NCBI GenBank assembly: GCA_033065855.1 | Contig: JAVXUO010000555.1 | Coordinates: forward strand, 1-64,000 | Reading direction: 5' to 3' | Origin: Escallonia rubra | Taxonomy: Eukaryota > Streptophyta > Magnoliopsida > Escalloniales > Escalloniaceae | DNA length: 64,000 bases | Shown here: one piece after another, positions 1-12,263 of the stretch | Layout of the letters: every line of letters starts with the position of its first letter | How positions within the stretch are numbered: the stretch's first letter is position 1 | Made by a program: the position numbers and the translations under genes | The notes under the pieces: model-generated | Databases searched by the model: none | Told to the model about the DNA's origin: nothing | What the model saw: only the letters and a program-made list of their open reading frames with translations

Positions 1-124
1 AATTGTCTATAGTCCAGGGACAGTTTTGTCATTAACCCTTCTTTCAATCCTGTTTACTTGAAGTTGAGGTAAAGATCTTGCCACAGTTGTCCTTGATAAT
101 CTAGTTTGCTTACTGTTTCTGCAG

Positions 125-3100
125 TGTTGGTGGATTTTTTCAGCGGCATTTTGGAAAGGAGGTATATACCTTTTTCATATCAATATATTTCTCTTTCGCA
201 GTTCTCCTAATATTGCCAATTAGAGAAGATTCTTCTTCTTTGTCTAATTCTTGATCATGACATATCCAAGGCATTTAAATTGTTCTTACTCTTATGCTTT
301 TCCTTCTCTTCACTTTGTAAGGTTGTTGACTATCTCATAGATCCTTTTGTTGCGGGCAGTAGCGCTGGAGATCCCGAGTCACTTTCAGTGAGTATCTCTT
401 TTAATTACACTTCTTGATCCATTTATACTCATGCACTAAAAAAGGCAATGGAAAAGGAACTCATCCTATAAGGCAGTAGTATTAAAATTAGAGCTGCTCA
501 TATCATTATTTGGGGATTGCTATTCCAACTCCCAATTTTAACTAGCCCGCTCCGTTATTGTCACTGAGATTAAAAAATACTCAATGGAAGACGCCAAGAT
601 AGGGCCCTTGTTTAGGCATCTGGCTTGTAGTTGTCAGGTTGAGTATTGAAATCCCTAGGAACTTTTATTGTTTTAGATCAGTTAAATAACGAGATAGATA
701 CTTACTCTGGACCAAATATAGGGGGGTGAGGGGGGAAAGAGACATCTCAAATTTCATAAATGCCAATAAAGAGCTAGTCGTTCAATTCGTATGTATGTTT
801 ATACTGAAGATACAACAATGACGTTTCTTTCTGAGCTTATTGTTTTAAAATCTATTCCATTTCCCAAACAGATGCGACATGCATTTCCGGAGTTATTGAA
901 TCTAGAAGAAAGGTAATTTTGCATCCAAGGTTCTGCATTTGCTTATATATTTTCTGGTATCATATAAATGTGATAAAAATTATGTGTTTCATTTTTCCAT
1001 ATTATGACTGGGTTTCTAGTAATATTCTTCTTGGTGTACTGGCTATGTGCAGCATGTCATCATTTTCTGAGCTAGGCATAATACTAAACATCACATGCTA
1101 AAATATCAAGTCTACACACCCTTGAAGAACTTCACCTTTTAATTCTTATAAATTCTTTTCTCGGAAGGATGCTGCGGTGCATATGGGTATTGTTTATGAA
1201 TACAAATTTGATTCATCAGCTGGGGCCTGGGTGCCTTTTTCTCTATCCCTCCCATAAACACAGACTAGATTCTCTCTCTATTTGTATGTGTGTGTGTGTG
1301 TGTGTATAGTCTGCCTGTCTCTCCTTCTTCTCTCCTCCTTCAACTTTAAATGGACACACATGTCAAATGAGTGACAGCAACATTTATGTAGCTTGTGGAC
1401 AGCATATTCTGCTCTAAAATTGTATTTTAGGTTGGCTTTCGTCATTTATGTACCTAAGCGACCCGGTTGGTTCACCCAGGTTCATACAACCCATGACTTT
1501 TTGGCAATTTTTGTCCTTTCTTTCTCGGGTGGGTAAGATGTAGTGCCAATCACAAACAGCGTTTGTTTTACGTGGATTCCAGTTATGTCCGATTTTGGGG
1601 TTGTGTTTACTGTGTTACGCAAGTCCACTCCTGGATTTCACTTTAGAACCCCTCCCCACCCCCCACACCACCTTCCCACCCCCTTCCCCTCGCCACTGTA
1701 GAACGCTCTACACCCACCAACCCTGCGGACATACCACCCCTACCCACAAATTGCGATTGCATTGTGTGTTTTGATGCGCACTCGATACTAATTTCTGTAG
1801 GACATGTATTAGGAAAAAGAACCCAGTAGAACAGATATTCCTGTTTCGTTGATATGTTAAGATAGCTCTCATCTTGCTGATTAGGTTGCTCTAGTGCTGT
1901 ATAAATTTGTATTGGTCTGCAAGCATTATGTTTTATGGTAGTTAATAACACGGTTCCCTATATTATCAGGTTTGGGTCGATCATATTAGGGACAATTCGA
2001 TCTAAATTATCTGCCAAAAATGGAAAAGGGCAAGGAATGAAGGATACTTCAGCAAATAAGAAGCAGCGGCGTGGCTCTTTCTCATTTTTGGGTGGAATGC
2101 AGGTAAGTGAACTCGGCAGGCTTTTAGCTGCTGCTAGGAGGACAAAATGAATGTTTGCTTCTTGTTGTTGTGTGGAAATTATGCCTACTGTATTAAATAA
2201 ATTTATCTTCTGGGGACTGGATAAGTTATCATTGTTTTTTCTCTTTAAGCCTGCAGAACTGCTGAAATAGAGTAGATATTGAGATACTAAAAGAATAAAG
2301 AGCTAAACCACATAGCTATCCCCTATTTTAACCCGTCATCTTTTTTGCTTTTGGTGCCTCTTTGGGTGAAACCATTTCTTTCTTACTCTTCTTGATATTG
2401 TCATTAATCCTTCTTAACGTTCTTATTTTGGCAACACATATTGGACACAACATGACTTGAAGGGTGTGAGGGAGGATGCAACCCTTTCCTGATGTTATTC
2501 TAGCAAGGCATGCTTTTGATAGAAAATCACGGAGGTGGATTCGAGGCAGTCTGTCTCAGTATCGTGAATGTCAGAGTTAGAGTGCATATAAGGAAATCCG
2601 CCTGGGAGATGGTGAATCACCCAGTGAGCATTTATCAACTCCAACATAAAAGACTATTCTTTGAGATAGGTTCAGAGCTTTGCTCGTTGGTAAGATGTAG
2701 AGTTGATAGTCACTCTGACGTCGCTGAATCAATGTATAAGATTTTTCTCAGAAATAAGTCAGAGCTTCGTTTGTGGGAAGATGGATGGGTGATAGTCACT
2801 CTGACGTCTGCGAATCAAGTTCATGAGTGTGAATGTGCAGGACAAGTTTACACCTGTTACTTCTTAAAGACTTCTTAGGAAAGGACTTAAGCAAATGTGA
2901 TTCGATCTTTATTGATGTTACTCTTTTTTCGCCTGTCAGTAATGAAATAACCAAGCATGTCCAATTTCTGGTTCTTGTTTGCTGACTCCTATAGTTTTGG
3001 CAGACACTTACTGATGCAATATGTGAAGAGCTTGGTGAGGACAAACTTCACTTTCAATCAAAGGTGCTGCAGTTATCTTCTAGTTGCAATGGGAACTCTC

Positions 3101-5255
3101 CTCTGGAGAACTGGTCAGTTACCTATGCGTCAAATCATCACAAGCATTTGGAAAATCAATCTTTCGATGCTGTAATCATGACGGTAAGTACGTTTATTTG
3201 ATTAATTTCCTGACCTAAAAAGTGTGTTGTTGACTATTATCGCGGGAAACTAGACTATGGTGTATTCAAAGGGGACGTGATCACTAAATTCCTGCATGAC
3301 GCACGTGCAAGCACACAGATCATGCAATGCATGTACTAACCATTGCCGCAATCTAAACTTTCTGCTGCTTATAAAGAAATATGACTGTTTACTTACAAAG
3401 TTTTTGTACGAGTTAGGCTCCACTATGTGATGTTAAAGAGATGAAGATTAGAAAGAGAGGAACTCCGGTTCTGCTTGACTTTCTCCCTGAGGTATGTATA
3501 CACGTGCTTGTCTTTCACAACTAATCGATATTCTTATGAAGTTATGAAGCTTGTTTCCTTCTTGGTTTTTCTTGGTTTAGGAGAATTTCTCTAGTAAATG
3601 GAAAAATGAAGGCACAGCCCATGCATACATTAGTGTAGGAAAAAATATTACAGTGTCACGAATAAAGAACATTAGTGCTTCCAAAGCAAATAAGCAAATA
3701 AGACCATGATTAAAGACAAAGCACAGAATTTCGAAGAAGATTTGTGACCTGCAATTTGCACTCTACTTAATTATGCTGTGAGATTTTCCCAAAACCCTAC
3801 TATTAAGGGCACAGCTCAGTCAGTATATATTTCCTATCAATAATGCAGGTAACTTACATGCCTTTATCAGTTGTAATTACTACATTCAAGAAGGAGAATG
3901 TCAAGCGGCCACTCGAGGGATTTGGAGTTCTTATTCCATCCAAAGAGCAGCAAAATGGTTTGAAGACTCTTGGTAATGTGCCTATGGCTTATCGGGAAAA
4001 TAGCTTTTTCCTGTTCAGAATCACTGCTATCCTTGGACAACTAATTTTCTGCATACAGGTACCCTCTTCTCTTCTATGATGTTTCCCGATCGTGCACCTA
4101 GTGACCTTTATCTTTACACTACTTTTGTTGGAGGCAGTCGAAATAAAGAACTAGCGAAAGCGTCAAGGTATGGAGTACCCAATGCTAGCAAGTGTCTTGT
4201 GCCTTTAATATCAATTTCAATTATCTTTTTGTTGAAATTTACATCTCGATTATCTTCTGATAGTTCCATGATTACAGGGAGGAGTTGAAGCAGATCGTAA
4301 CTAGTGACCTTAGACAGTTGCTGGGTGCAGAAGGAGAGCCTACATTCATGAAGTAAGGAAATTATATTCCCCACAAGCCTTTGCTTTTTCTTTTGTGGGG
4401 TTGGGGAGGGGTGGGGGTGGAGGATTCACATGTCAGGTTCTATTGTAAGTTGTTGCGGTTCTGGATGATTCTATTATGGATCCCTCTTTTTACAGGGTTT
4501 GTGTTTTTTATTTCAGTCAGTTATATTGGAGTAAAGCATTTCCCCTGTATGGGCATAACTATGATTCTGTTCTAGAAGCGATCGAGAAGTTGGAAAAAGA
4601 TCTCCCAGGTTTCTATTATGCAGGTAACTTCTTTTTCTTGCTAGCATGCAGCTCCTATTAAAACAAGTTTTCGATGAGAGAACTGTGGTTGAGATGTATT
4701 CGTCTTTGAAAGCCAGGCTCCTAAAATTGCACCTTGTGTAAATTTTAGTTTTCGCTATTTTTGGAATTCTTCCTATATTCAACTCATGGGGACTGATGGT
4801 TTGCCCGATACTAATGAACCGAGTTTTACAAGTTTGGCAGCTCTTCCCTAAGACCTCTTTATACATGTACTCGTGAAAAAGGGAGGAGAGTGCTGTGTCT
4901 TTCTTCACTTCTGTGGTTTCATCTTGTTCCTTGTTGTAGTTCAAGATTTTGAAATAACCTCTATTAAAAGTGAATTTCGACTTGGCTGTATTCACTTGTC
5001 ATACAAATTGGGGAAAAAGTATGGTTGACAATGGCCCTGTACAGTGCACAATAACAAATGTGGCAAAAACAAAGGAGTATAGAAGCAGTGTCGAGTTATT
5101 TGATGAGATCCATGTACTTATTAGGTAATCATAGGGGAGGACTCTCTGTGGGCAAAGCATTATCTTCTGGATGCAAAGCAGCTGACCTTGTAATTTCATA
5201 TCTGGATTCTTCTTCACGTGAGAAGCTGCCCACAGGATCTCTGTGGAAGATGTGA
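125..5255 (+). CDS. PPX2: Protoporphyrinogen oxidase, mitochondrial type (5'-partial)
   Basis: The enzyme oxidises protoporphyrinogen IX to protoporphyrin IX using FAD and oxygen, the last step shared by heme and chlorophyll synthesis. Eleven exons are readable: 125-161, 322-387, 872-912, 1970-2102, 3004-3183, 3417-3491, 3849-3972, 4059-4167, 4278-4352, 4517-4623 and 5125-5255, all with GT-AG introns and matching phases. They give about 358 codons. The amino-terminal, FAD-binding part (roughly the first quarter to third) lies upstream of the window; positions 1-124 are intron. Family signatures seen include [56 protein letters not shown] and the C-terminal [18 protein letters not shown], which contributes to FAD binding. 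The short spacing and the lack of chloroplast-isoform features fit the mitochondrial isoform (Arabidopsis HEMG2 type). The tail after SYLD ([14 protein letters not shown]) is unlike the usual ending, so the last exon may be alternatively spliced. Confidence 0.93.
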
Positions 5256-6507
5256 AAAGGTGATATTGGGAAACGTTGCTTGGTGCCTTGACATCATGTC
5301 TCTCTTTTTTCCTTTTTCTTGTTTTTCTTTCCGTTGAAGCTTTCACCATTAAATCAGAGAACTACTAATGAAGCATTTCATTTGTAGGAGCTGATCGAGG
5401 ATTTCAAAACACCAATTCTAACTTCTAAGGTACAAAGTTTGTTAGATACCCCAATAGAACATTATTCTAGGAGGGCTTTAGTGTCGTTTGTAGATGTAAA
5501 AAAATAGTTTGTCTTCGGAGGTAAAGTGGATGTTCTGCTTGCAACAATGACCAAAGAGAGTATCAGCATGCCTTCTTTTCTCTTCTTTTTTGTGGGTCGG
5601 ACAGAAATATAGCTTTTGCTGTAGATTCAGAGGACTATCACTAATTTCTTATTTTCTCTACTTGCGCTTCTCCGGAAGCAAGGTATCCTAACCATTATTC
5701 TTGAAGTTATGATTGGGTTATGAATGCTAAGCTGATGTCAACTTTGTTACTTTTTCTTGTAGGCTCGAAGTGTTCCTCAAAATCTTGTTTCTAGACGAGA
5801 GTTGCTACCGTATGTGGACTTCTTTTGTATCAAGAAAATGGTATCCATGCTTAGGTTCGATACAGTAACAATAACATGTACACATCTAGTGTAACTATTT
5901 TGAAAAGATTATCATCAATGTTGTGTTGATGCATTTGATGGGAAACGCATCTTGTGGATGCCATTGTCACTAATCGGGAACTATTCTTTACGGAAAAATT
6001 TCCAAAGGACAGAGCTATAGTCACGAATCGACATTTATATGGACTTCTTCTTGTTTATTAGCAGGATGTGGCAATTGCAACATATAGGGGAAATAGACTT
6101 GGAAAATATTGGAAATTTGAGAAATGCCTTCCCGACGTCTAATCCATGCGTTATTGAAAGGCCGTCCTAAACTCAAATCCATTTCACGGATAATAGAAAA
6201 CATGAATGTGTTTTTCTATTTTATAAGAATAAAATCAGTGTCGTCGTTGTTGGAATCTAAAGTTCACCTTTTTCCAATGCATAACTTTGCTTTGAAAGTA
6301 TAATTTTTTCATCACAAATCTTTAGGGACCTTTTGGTTCACGGTTTGAATTGTTACGTCCCCCTGATTGTAATGATGTGCTTGGTTAATCCACCACGTAA
6401 CTATAATTATGTTTAGGCGGTTGGTTCAACGAATGAATCTTGTAATGCAATGAAAATTTATGAGAATGATTATATGGCCTCCAATAATACGTTTTATTTG
6501 TGTTGCC
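4693..6507 (+). repeat. Source copy of a dispersed segmental duplication (PPOX 3' end)
   Basis: This block covers part of the last PPOX intron, the terminal exon and about 1.25 kb downstream. It is present again, in the same orientation and order, at 30041-32126. Matching landmarks are the start (GATGTATTCGTCTTTGAAAG here, GATGCATTTGTCTTTGAAAG there), the exon beginning GTAATCATAGGGGAGG, the stretch around 5764-5850, and the end CGTTTTATTTGTGTTGCC. No separate gene is recognised in the 3' part. Short open stretches there, such as the one near 5764-5840, are shared by both copies, but I cannot assign them. Confidence 0.85.
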
Positions 6508-6616
6508 GCGAACTCTTATGTTTATTTGTTTCGTACAATCGGTTACGGCCATGAATGAATACTACTAATTATTATCAAGTAACGTAGAAAGCTCCAAAAA
6601 TAATGTCATTCGAAAT

Positions 6617-7500
6617 TTCAATAGGATTCTTTGGTATTATGGATGTTTACAAGATATACATTGATGCCAAGGAAAGTAAGTTCGTACCTAAATGGAGGTA
6701 CCACAAAGGATGCAGTCTGAGTCAGCTGCCAGATGTACAAAGTGAGAGACAGTGAGGGTGGAGTAAGGACATAGAGCAATGTTGAGTGACAGTGTTGTGG
6801 AGACAAGGCGAAGACGAACATGTCTGGTAGTCGACAGTCCAAACTAGGGTCCAAGTCGAGGTTCGATGTCACGAACGATGTTATGCTTATGGTGTTTCTC
6901 TCTCTAGAATTCAAGAGCTCTGGATTCTAGACTGAGAAAGTGATTTTGTGAAATGAGAGAATTCTGTCCAAAATGAGTTCCAAAGTCTACTATTTATAGG
7001 CAAAAGTATGCATGTGTCATCAATCGCCACATGGCATCTCTTGGGAGTGACACGTCACCAGGGGTTCCAAAAATACTCGTGTTCCGTTGGACTGCCCGTT
7101 TCCATATTCGCGCTACTTGCCCCACACAGCGTCGCTCTACCTACTTGAGAAGACCGACTACACAATGTCGGCATGATCATAGTAAGCCCGTTGCCTTAGC
7201 CACCGGTCCAAGTCATTACTGAATCCCACAAGGGTGCGTCAAGAGACGCAGAGAGAACCTGACAGCGGCGAGGGAAGGTCCCTGTGACCAAATGCCACCT
7301 CACTTACACCTCCAAACAAGTGTTGGACACCTCTCAGCGGCATTTTTTTTTTTTTTTACTTTTTGGATATCAGAATACTACCTGTCACGACACTAAAGAC
7401 TTCTGTAAGTCATCAAGTCCCCGCTTGCATGCTAAGTCAGTCTATCCCTCGGACTGGGCGATTTTAAAAGCAAATGAACAAAAGAAAACGAGAGTTTGAG
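6617..7500. other. Intergenic stretch, possibly an old LTR remnant
   Basis: There is no gene. The text around 6900-7060 (an AGAGAGAATTCTGT-type leader, then CTATTTATAGGCAAA, then a G/C-richer region) resembles the promoter part of plant LTR retrotransposons. I cannot see paired LTRs, a primer binding site or coding remnants. A T-run lies at about 7345-7358. Confidence 0.25.
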
Positions 7501-7723
7501 AGAATGATATTTACTATATTGATTGGAAAATGTTACAATGCTTAGATCACTCTATACTTTGGCCAAGTGAAACCTTAGTTATTTATATTACTCAACGTCC
7601 TCAAAGGACGACGGAAATACATTTGATTCCGCGGTCGTCACTAAAACTATATATAATAATATCTAAATATTTACAAGTCTCCCTACTTTTACTTTTCAGA
7701 GTTCTTCTCTAAGTCTAAAAAGT

Positions 7724-7905
7724 GGATCAAGATCCTCTGCTGTACAGTAGATGTGCTGTACAACATTTAGCGACAAAAGATTGTCATTTAAAGTGTTTTT
7801 GCCGCTGTTACTGAAATTTATAATGACAATTTTTTGTCGCTAAAAAACATTTAGCGACATTTTGTGGGTACAGCACCTCTGCTGTACAGCAGGGGATCTT
7901 GATCC
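7724..7905. mobile_element. Mutator-type MITE, 182 bp, with 9-bp target duplication
   Basis: The element begins GGATCAAGATCCTCTGCTGT and its reverse complement begins GGATCAAGATCCCCTGCTGT. The terminal inverted repeats run about 38 bp with about 3 mismatches. It is flanked by the direct repeat CTAAAAAGT at 7715-7723 and 7906-7914; a 9-bp duplication is the hallmark of Mutator-like elements. The interior is AT-rich and contains further TTTAGCGACA inverted motifs. It has no coding capacity, so it is non-autonomous. Confidence 0.88.
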
Positions 7906-7931
7906 CTAAAAAGTTCTATTGTATGTACAAT

Positions 7932-8130
7932 AAGCATGCGTAGAGAGTTAGTGAATCTTGCCCATTCATCGCCTTGTGAACGTCAGTGCCCGTCTTTGAC
8001 ACCTCATGAAGAAGTGTCGAAACGTATGTGATAAAAGTATAAATTTTCAAACTTAATTCTTGGGTTTTGTGTGTAATAATTGACAATTTTGGAGCTCTTT
8101 TAGAAATAAACTTTAAGAAGCCCTAATCAG
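7932..8130 (+). repeat. Degenerate internal fragment of the 'GTGTCCGACAC' hAT-like family
   Basis: The stretch around 8040-8130 (…TAATAATTGACAATTTTGG…CCCTAATCAGATCGACCCA) aligns by eye with 27165-27272 and, on the opposite strand, with 36965-37080. Those are internal parts of the hAT-like repeats described at 26975 and 36435. The outer end of this copy is not recognisable. It abuts the candidate RPN6 leader exon. Confidence 0.45.
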
Positions 8131-8260
8131 ATCGACCCATTAGCTTGCCTTCTGAGTCTTCTTCTTTCGGCATCAAGAGAAGAGAACGAAGCAGACGACC
8201 CACCCAAACTGGTCCCCGTCCCCGGAGGATCTCGCCTTCGTCGCCGGATTCCAGCAACAG
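8090..8260 (+). other. Candidate non-coding first exon (5'UTR) of RPN6
   Basis: This C/T-rich block ends CCAGCAACAG followed by GTACCTTCGT, a good donor. The RPN6 coding exon starts just after a strong acceptor (poly-T then CAG at 16281-16283). Together these suggest a spliced 5' leader with an 8-kb intron that holds the gypsy element. Against this, the left edge overlaps repeat-derived sequence, and the true leader exon could lie closer to 16284. There is no direct proof without transcripts. Confidence 0.3.
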
Positions 8261-8608
8261 GTACCTTCGTCTTTCTCTCTCATCTATTTCTTTTTCCTTC
8301 TTTACTGAGGTCTCCTTTTTCTCTATCATCTCTCTCGTTTCGTTGCATTCGAAGATGACGCTATTTATGTTAGATTGAGCCCTTGTTCGAAGGAAAGAGA
8401 TAATGGTTGTGTGACTTTGTAAGAGTTAAGTAGTGAAGTAATTTCTTATGACTTTGCAAGAGTTCCTTGTTTCTGTTTCCTGTTTCGCTTCCCTGTTTCC
8501 GTTTCCGTTTGGGCGGTGAAGAAGAGGGCAATTTTCCTGTTTCTGTTTCTTGTTTCTTGTTTGCATGACTTAGTAAGAGTTGAGTAGTGAAGTGCTTTGT
8601 TATGTTAT

Positions 8609-9129
8609 TGTAGTGTAGCCGATTTGAGACTCTACGGCCATGGCTGCCGTAATTGAGGAATTTGTTCAATTATGGACGAAAATTGGAATTTTAAATGGAA
8701 ATTGACGAAGCAGAACAGAATTGAGGAAGAAGAAGATAGATATACTGTTAGAGAGAGAGAGAGAAGGTCTCAGGTTTCATAATACATGCATGTTTTCTCT
8801 TTCTTCCCTGATTTAAAGGGAGGTTACAACGGAAATTCAAATGAAAATGAAATAAGTGGTAAAATTCAAAATACAGTTAAAGGTCGCTAAAGATATTTCA
8901 AACAGATTTTAAAATGTGAGTCCAAACGATGCTGTTCCGTTTATTTGGTACGAATGACTAAGCGGTGTCGTTTCCTGTGGCGTGAAAGTCCTTCTTGATT
9001 TTGATTCTCAATGGAGCTCTGGCTTGCTGCTGCTGAGCTGGATTCTCTCCTGCCACAGTCTCTTCCTGCTGCGATCCCTGGTAATCATCTTCCATTGGTC
9101 CCTCCTGAGCCCTGGCAGGGATTGTGACA
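8609..9129 (-). repeat. 3' LTR of the gypsy element (521 bp)
   Basis: On the plus strand it runs from TGTAGTGTAGCC to GGATTGTGACA; read on the element's strand it starts TGTCACAATCC and ends CTACA. It carries about 80 bp (near 8735-8820, with a GAGAGA run) that the other LTR lacks. Confidence 0.9.
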
Positions 9130-9143
9130 TGCCCTCCCTCCTT
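9130..9143 (-). other. Polypurine tract of the gypsy element
   Basis: On the minus strand it reads AAGGAGGGAGGGCA, directly before the 3' LTR, where plus-strand DNA synthesis is primed. Confidence 0.75.
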
Positions 9144-10254
9144 AATTGACCCTTGTCCCCAGGGTCGAATTAGGGAACCTACTTTTGATAACATCCCAGT
9201 CTTCCCAAGTTTCTTCTCCCTGATTAGAGTTGGACCACCTTACCAATACTTGTATTACTGCCTGATTGTTGCGCTTGATCAGTCTCCTGTCCATAATTGC
9301 AACTGGCTCTAGTAAGAACTGCCCTTCACTGCCCAGGTATGGCAGGATGGTTGAAGGCGTGAACTTGCTGCCTATCTTCTTCTTTAATAGAGAAACATGA
9401 AACATTGGACGAACTTTAGCTGTATCTGGTAACTGTAATTTGTAGGCCACCTTGCCTATTCTCTGCACCACCATACAAGGACCAAAGAATTTGGGAGAGA
9501 GCTTCAAATTCCTTCTAAGAGCTAGAGAACTCTGTCTATATGGTTGTAACCTCAAATAAACCCAATCACCCACAACAAATTCTCTCTCAATTAGATGAAG
9601 ATTGGCATATTATTGCATTCTAGCTTGGGCTTGTGTGAGGTTGTCTTTCAACATATGCAACACCCTGCTCCTGTCCTTCAAGTAGTTGTCTAGGTCAGTG
9701 AGGTTGGTGGTTTCAGGGGTGGCTAGCTAATAGGTTTTGGTTTATAACCATAAAATGCCTCAAAAGGAGTCATCTTAATGGCTGAGTGATAACTACTGTT
9801 ATACCAGTGCTTAGCTAAGGCTAACCACTTAGCCCAACTGTGTGGTCTGTCATTGCACATGCATCTGAGGTAGTTTTCTAAACACTTATTCACCCTCTCA
9901 GTTTGGCCATCTGTTTCTGGATGATAGGCAGAGCTATAAGCTAGCTGAGTTCCCAATAGTTTGAAAAGCTTGGTCCAGAACGTAGATAAGAAGACCTTAT
10001 CTCTGCCACTGGTGATTGAGGTAGGCATGCCATGTAGCTTGAAAATGTGATCTAGGAATTTCTGAGCTACTAACTCTGCTAATGAAAGGGTGTGTGATAC
10101 TGATGAAATGAGCATATTTGCTAAATCTGTCAACAACTACTAGTATAGCATCTTTCCCTTGAGACTTTAGCAGGCATTCTACAAAAATCCATAGCAACAT
10201 GTATCCACAGCTATTCCGGTACTTCCAAGGGCTGAGGAGCTCTGGATATGGCAC
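9142..10254 (-). pseudogene. Gypsy integrase and chromodomain region, broken
   Basis: The integrase core is recognised from VVDRFSKYAHF, from SGRDKVFLSTFW (second catalytic Asp region) and from YHPETDGQTERVN (third catalytic residue, Glu). It is split between open stretches 10254-9997 and 10136-9723 in different frames. The segment before VVDRFSKYAH looks frameshifted at a T-run, displacing the expected MDF motif. The next open stretch (9573-9142) carries the GPCMVVQRIGKVAYKLQLP linker and ends with a chromodomain-like stretch around VLVRWSNSNQGEETWEDW. In chromoviruses this domain directs integration toward heterochromatin. Several breaks make the protein non-functional. Confidence 0.85.
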
Positions 10255-10463
10255 ATTTTCATGTTTATTCTGTTGGCAAGCATTTCATTCACTGACCAGC
10301 TGAGTCACTTGTTGTTGCATTTTAGGCCAATAGAAGAACATGCCAACTCTTCTGTAGGTATTTTGAGTACCTGAGTGCCCTCCAATTCCAGTGGTGTGCA
10401 ACTCATGTAATATTTGTTCCCTGAGTTGTCCACCTTCCCCCACATACATCTTGCCCTTATACC

Positions 10464-11965
10464 TTAGGATGCCCCCTTGGTAAGGATAGATGATGTTGCC
10501 ATAGGATCCATCACCAACTCTTGGATTGCCCTTTGAGCTGTTTCATTAAATTCAAGGCTACTTTGTAATTCTTGGTGCCATAGAGGGGTTACTGTGGTCA
10601 CTGCATTACACTCATCAAGGTTCTGTTGTGGAATCCTTGATAGTGCATCTGCCCCCACATTCTCTGCTCTGTTCTTGTAATGCACCTCAAAGTCAAACCC
10701 AAGGAGTTTGGATAGCAGCTTCTGTTGTAACAGGGAGGTAACTCTTTGACCCAATAAGTACTTCAAGCTACTGTGGTCAGTTCTCACTGTAGAGTGATTA
10801 TGACTTAGGTAGGGACTCCACTTAGTTATTGCATGCACTAGAGCTAACAGTTCATTCTCATAAGTTGAGTCCCATGCTCTTGTGCCAAGGTTCTTGCTGA
10901 TGTAAGCCAAGGTTCTGCCCTGCTGCAGCGCAATGCCCACATCACATGCATCTGTCTCAACTTCAAAAGGCAGGTCAAAGTTTGGTGAGGCTAGGACAGG
11001 AGTGGTTGTCATAGCTTGCTTGAGTGCACTGAAGGCCTTCTTTGATGACGCAGTGCACTGGGATGCATCCTTCTTAAGTAAGCTTGTAAGTGGCTTACTG
11101 ATTACTCCATAACCTTTCACAAACTTCGTGTAATAGTCGGTTAAGCCCAGGAAGCCCCTCAAGTCTTTGATATTCCTTGGTCTTGGCCAGTTCAGCATTG
11201 CCTCAACTTTACTTGAATCAGCTGCTACCCCTTGTTCATTAACCAGGTGCTCAAGGTACTCCACTTGTCTTTGAGCAAAAATACACGTGCTCATCTTGGC
11301 ATATAATAAGTGTTGTCTCATCAGCTGCAACACTATCTTGAGGTGTATAATATGAGCCTGCACACTTTTAGTATACACCAAAATGTCATAAAAAAAAACC
11401 AATACAAACTTCCTTAGATGTTGTTGAAAGATAGTATTCATCAGGTATTGGAGAGTGGCTGGGGCATTGATTAGCCCAAAGGGCATAGCCAAAAACTCAC
11501 AATGTCCTGTGTGAGTTCTAAAGGCAGTCTTGTGTTTGTCACTGTCTACTACCCTTATTTGGTGGTAGCCACTCCTAAGGTCCAATTTGGTGAAAATTGT
11601 GGACTCATGCAACTCATCCAATAGATCATCAATTACAGGGATGGGGTACCTATCTTTGACTGTCAATTTGTTTAATTCTCTATAGTCTATACACATCCTC
11701 CAACTTCGTGTTTTTTCTTGACCAAAAGAATTGGTGAAGCAAATGGAGAGTTACTAGGTTTGATAATACCTGATTGCAGCAACTCAGCTATGATTTTCTC
11801 TATCTCTGATTTCTGCACATATGAGACCCTGTATGGTCTCAAGTTGACTGGTCTGGCTCCCTCAAAGAGCTTGATGGGATGATCATGACTTTTGTGAGGA
11901 GGTAACCCCTTGGGTTCCTCAAATACATCTTTGTATTCTGTCAATGCACGGATAATGGACACCAT
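10464..11965 (-). pseudogene. Gypsy reverse transcriptase / RNase H region, broken
   Basis: Two overlapping open stretches in different frames (11965-11687 and 11696-10464) together cover the RT N-terminus, the palm and RNase H. Clear motifs are YRELNKLTVKDRYPIP, FTKLDLRSGYHQIRV, FLAMPFGLINAPAT, and the RNase H segment FEVETDACDVGIALQQG with a downstream HYKNRAENVGADALSR. The catalytic FDD box reads FYDILVY: the first of the two paired aspartates is replaced by Tyr. That change and the frameshift near 11690 would each disable the enzyme. Confidence 0.9.
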
Positions 11966-12263
11966 CAGTTGGAATAGTCACAGCATGCACTTGGCCATAG
12001 TGTGCCCCCACATTGCCTTGCACCAGTTTATGCATGGCTTGTGCAGTAATCATCTTGATAGTAGTCCCCTTGAATTCCCCGCCCTTTGAGAATGATTTGC
12101 CTTCCTTGATGCTTGAAAGAAATTTGGTTGCTGTCAAAATTGTAATTAACACTACCAAATTGTCTGAGCCAAAAAATGGTAGATTTCTCATGTCACCAGT
12201 AAAAACTGTGTTCCCATTTTCCAGTTGAAACCCTTACACATAGTGTCAGTCTGTAGTCTACTT

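Noticed and set aside
1643-1951. 102-aa minus-strand open frame in a PPOX intron
   Set aside because: C-rich intronic sequence with no conserved features; the intron is well defined by the flanking exons.
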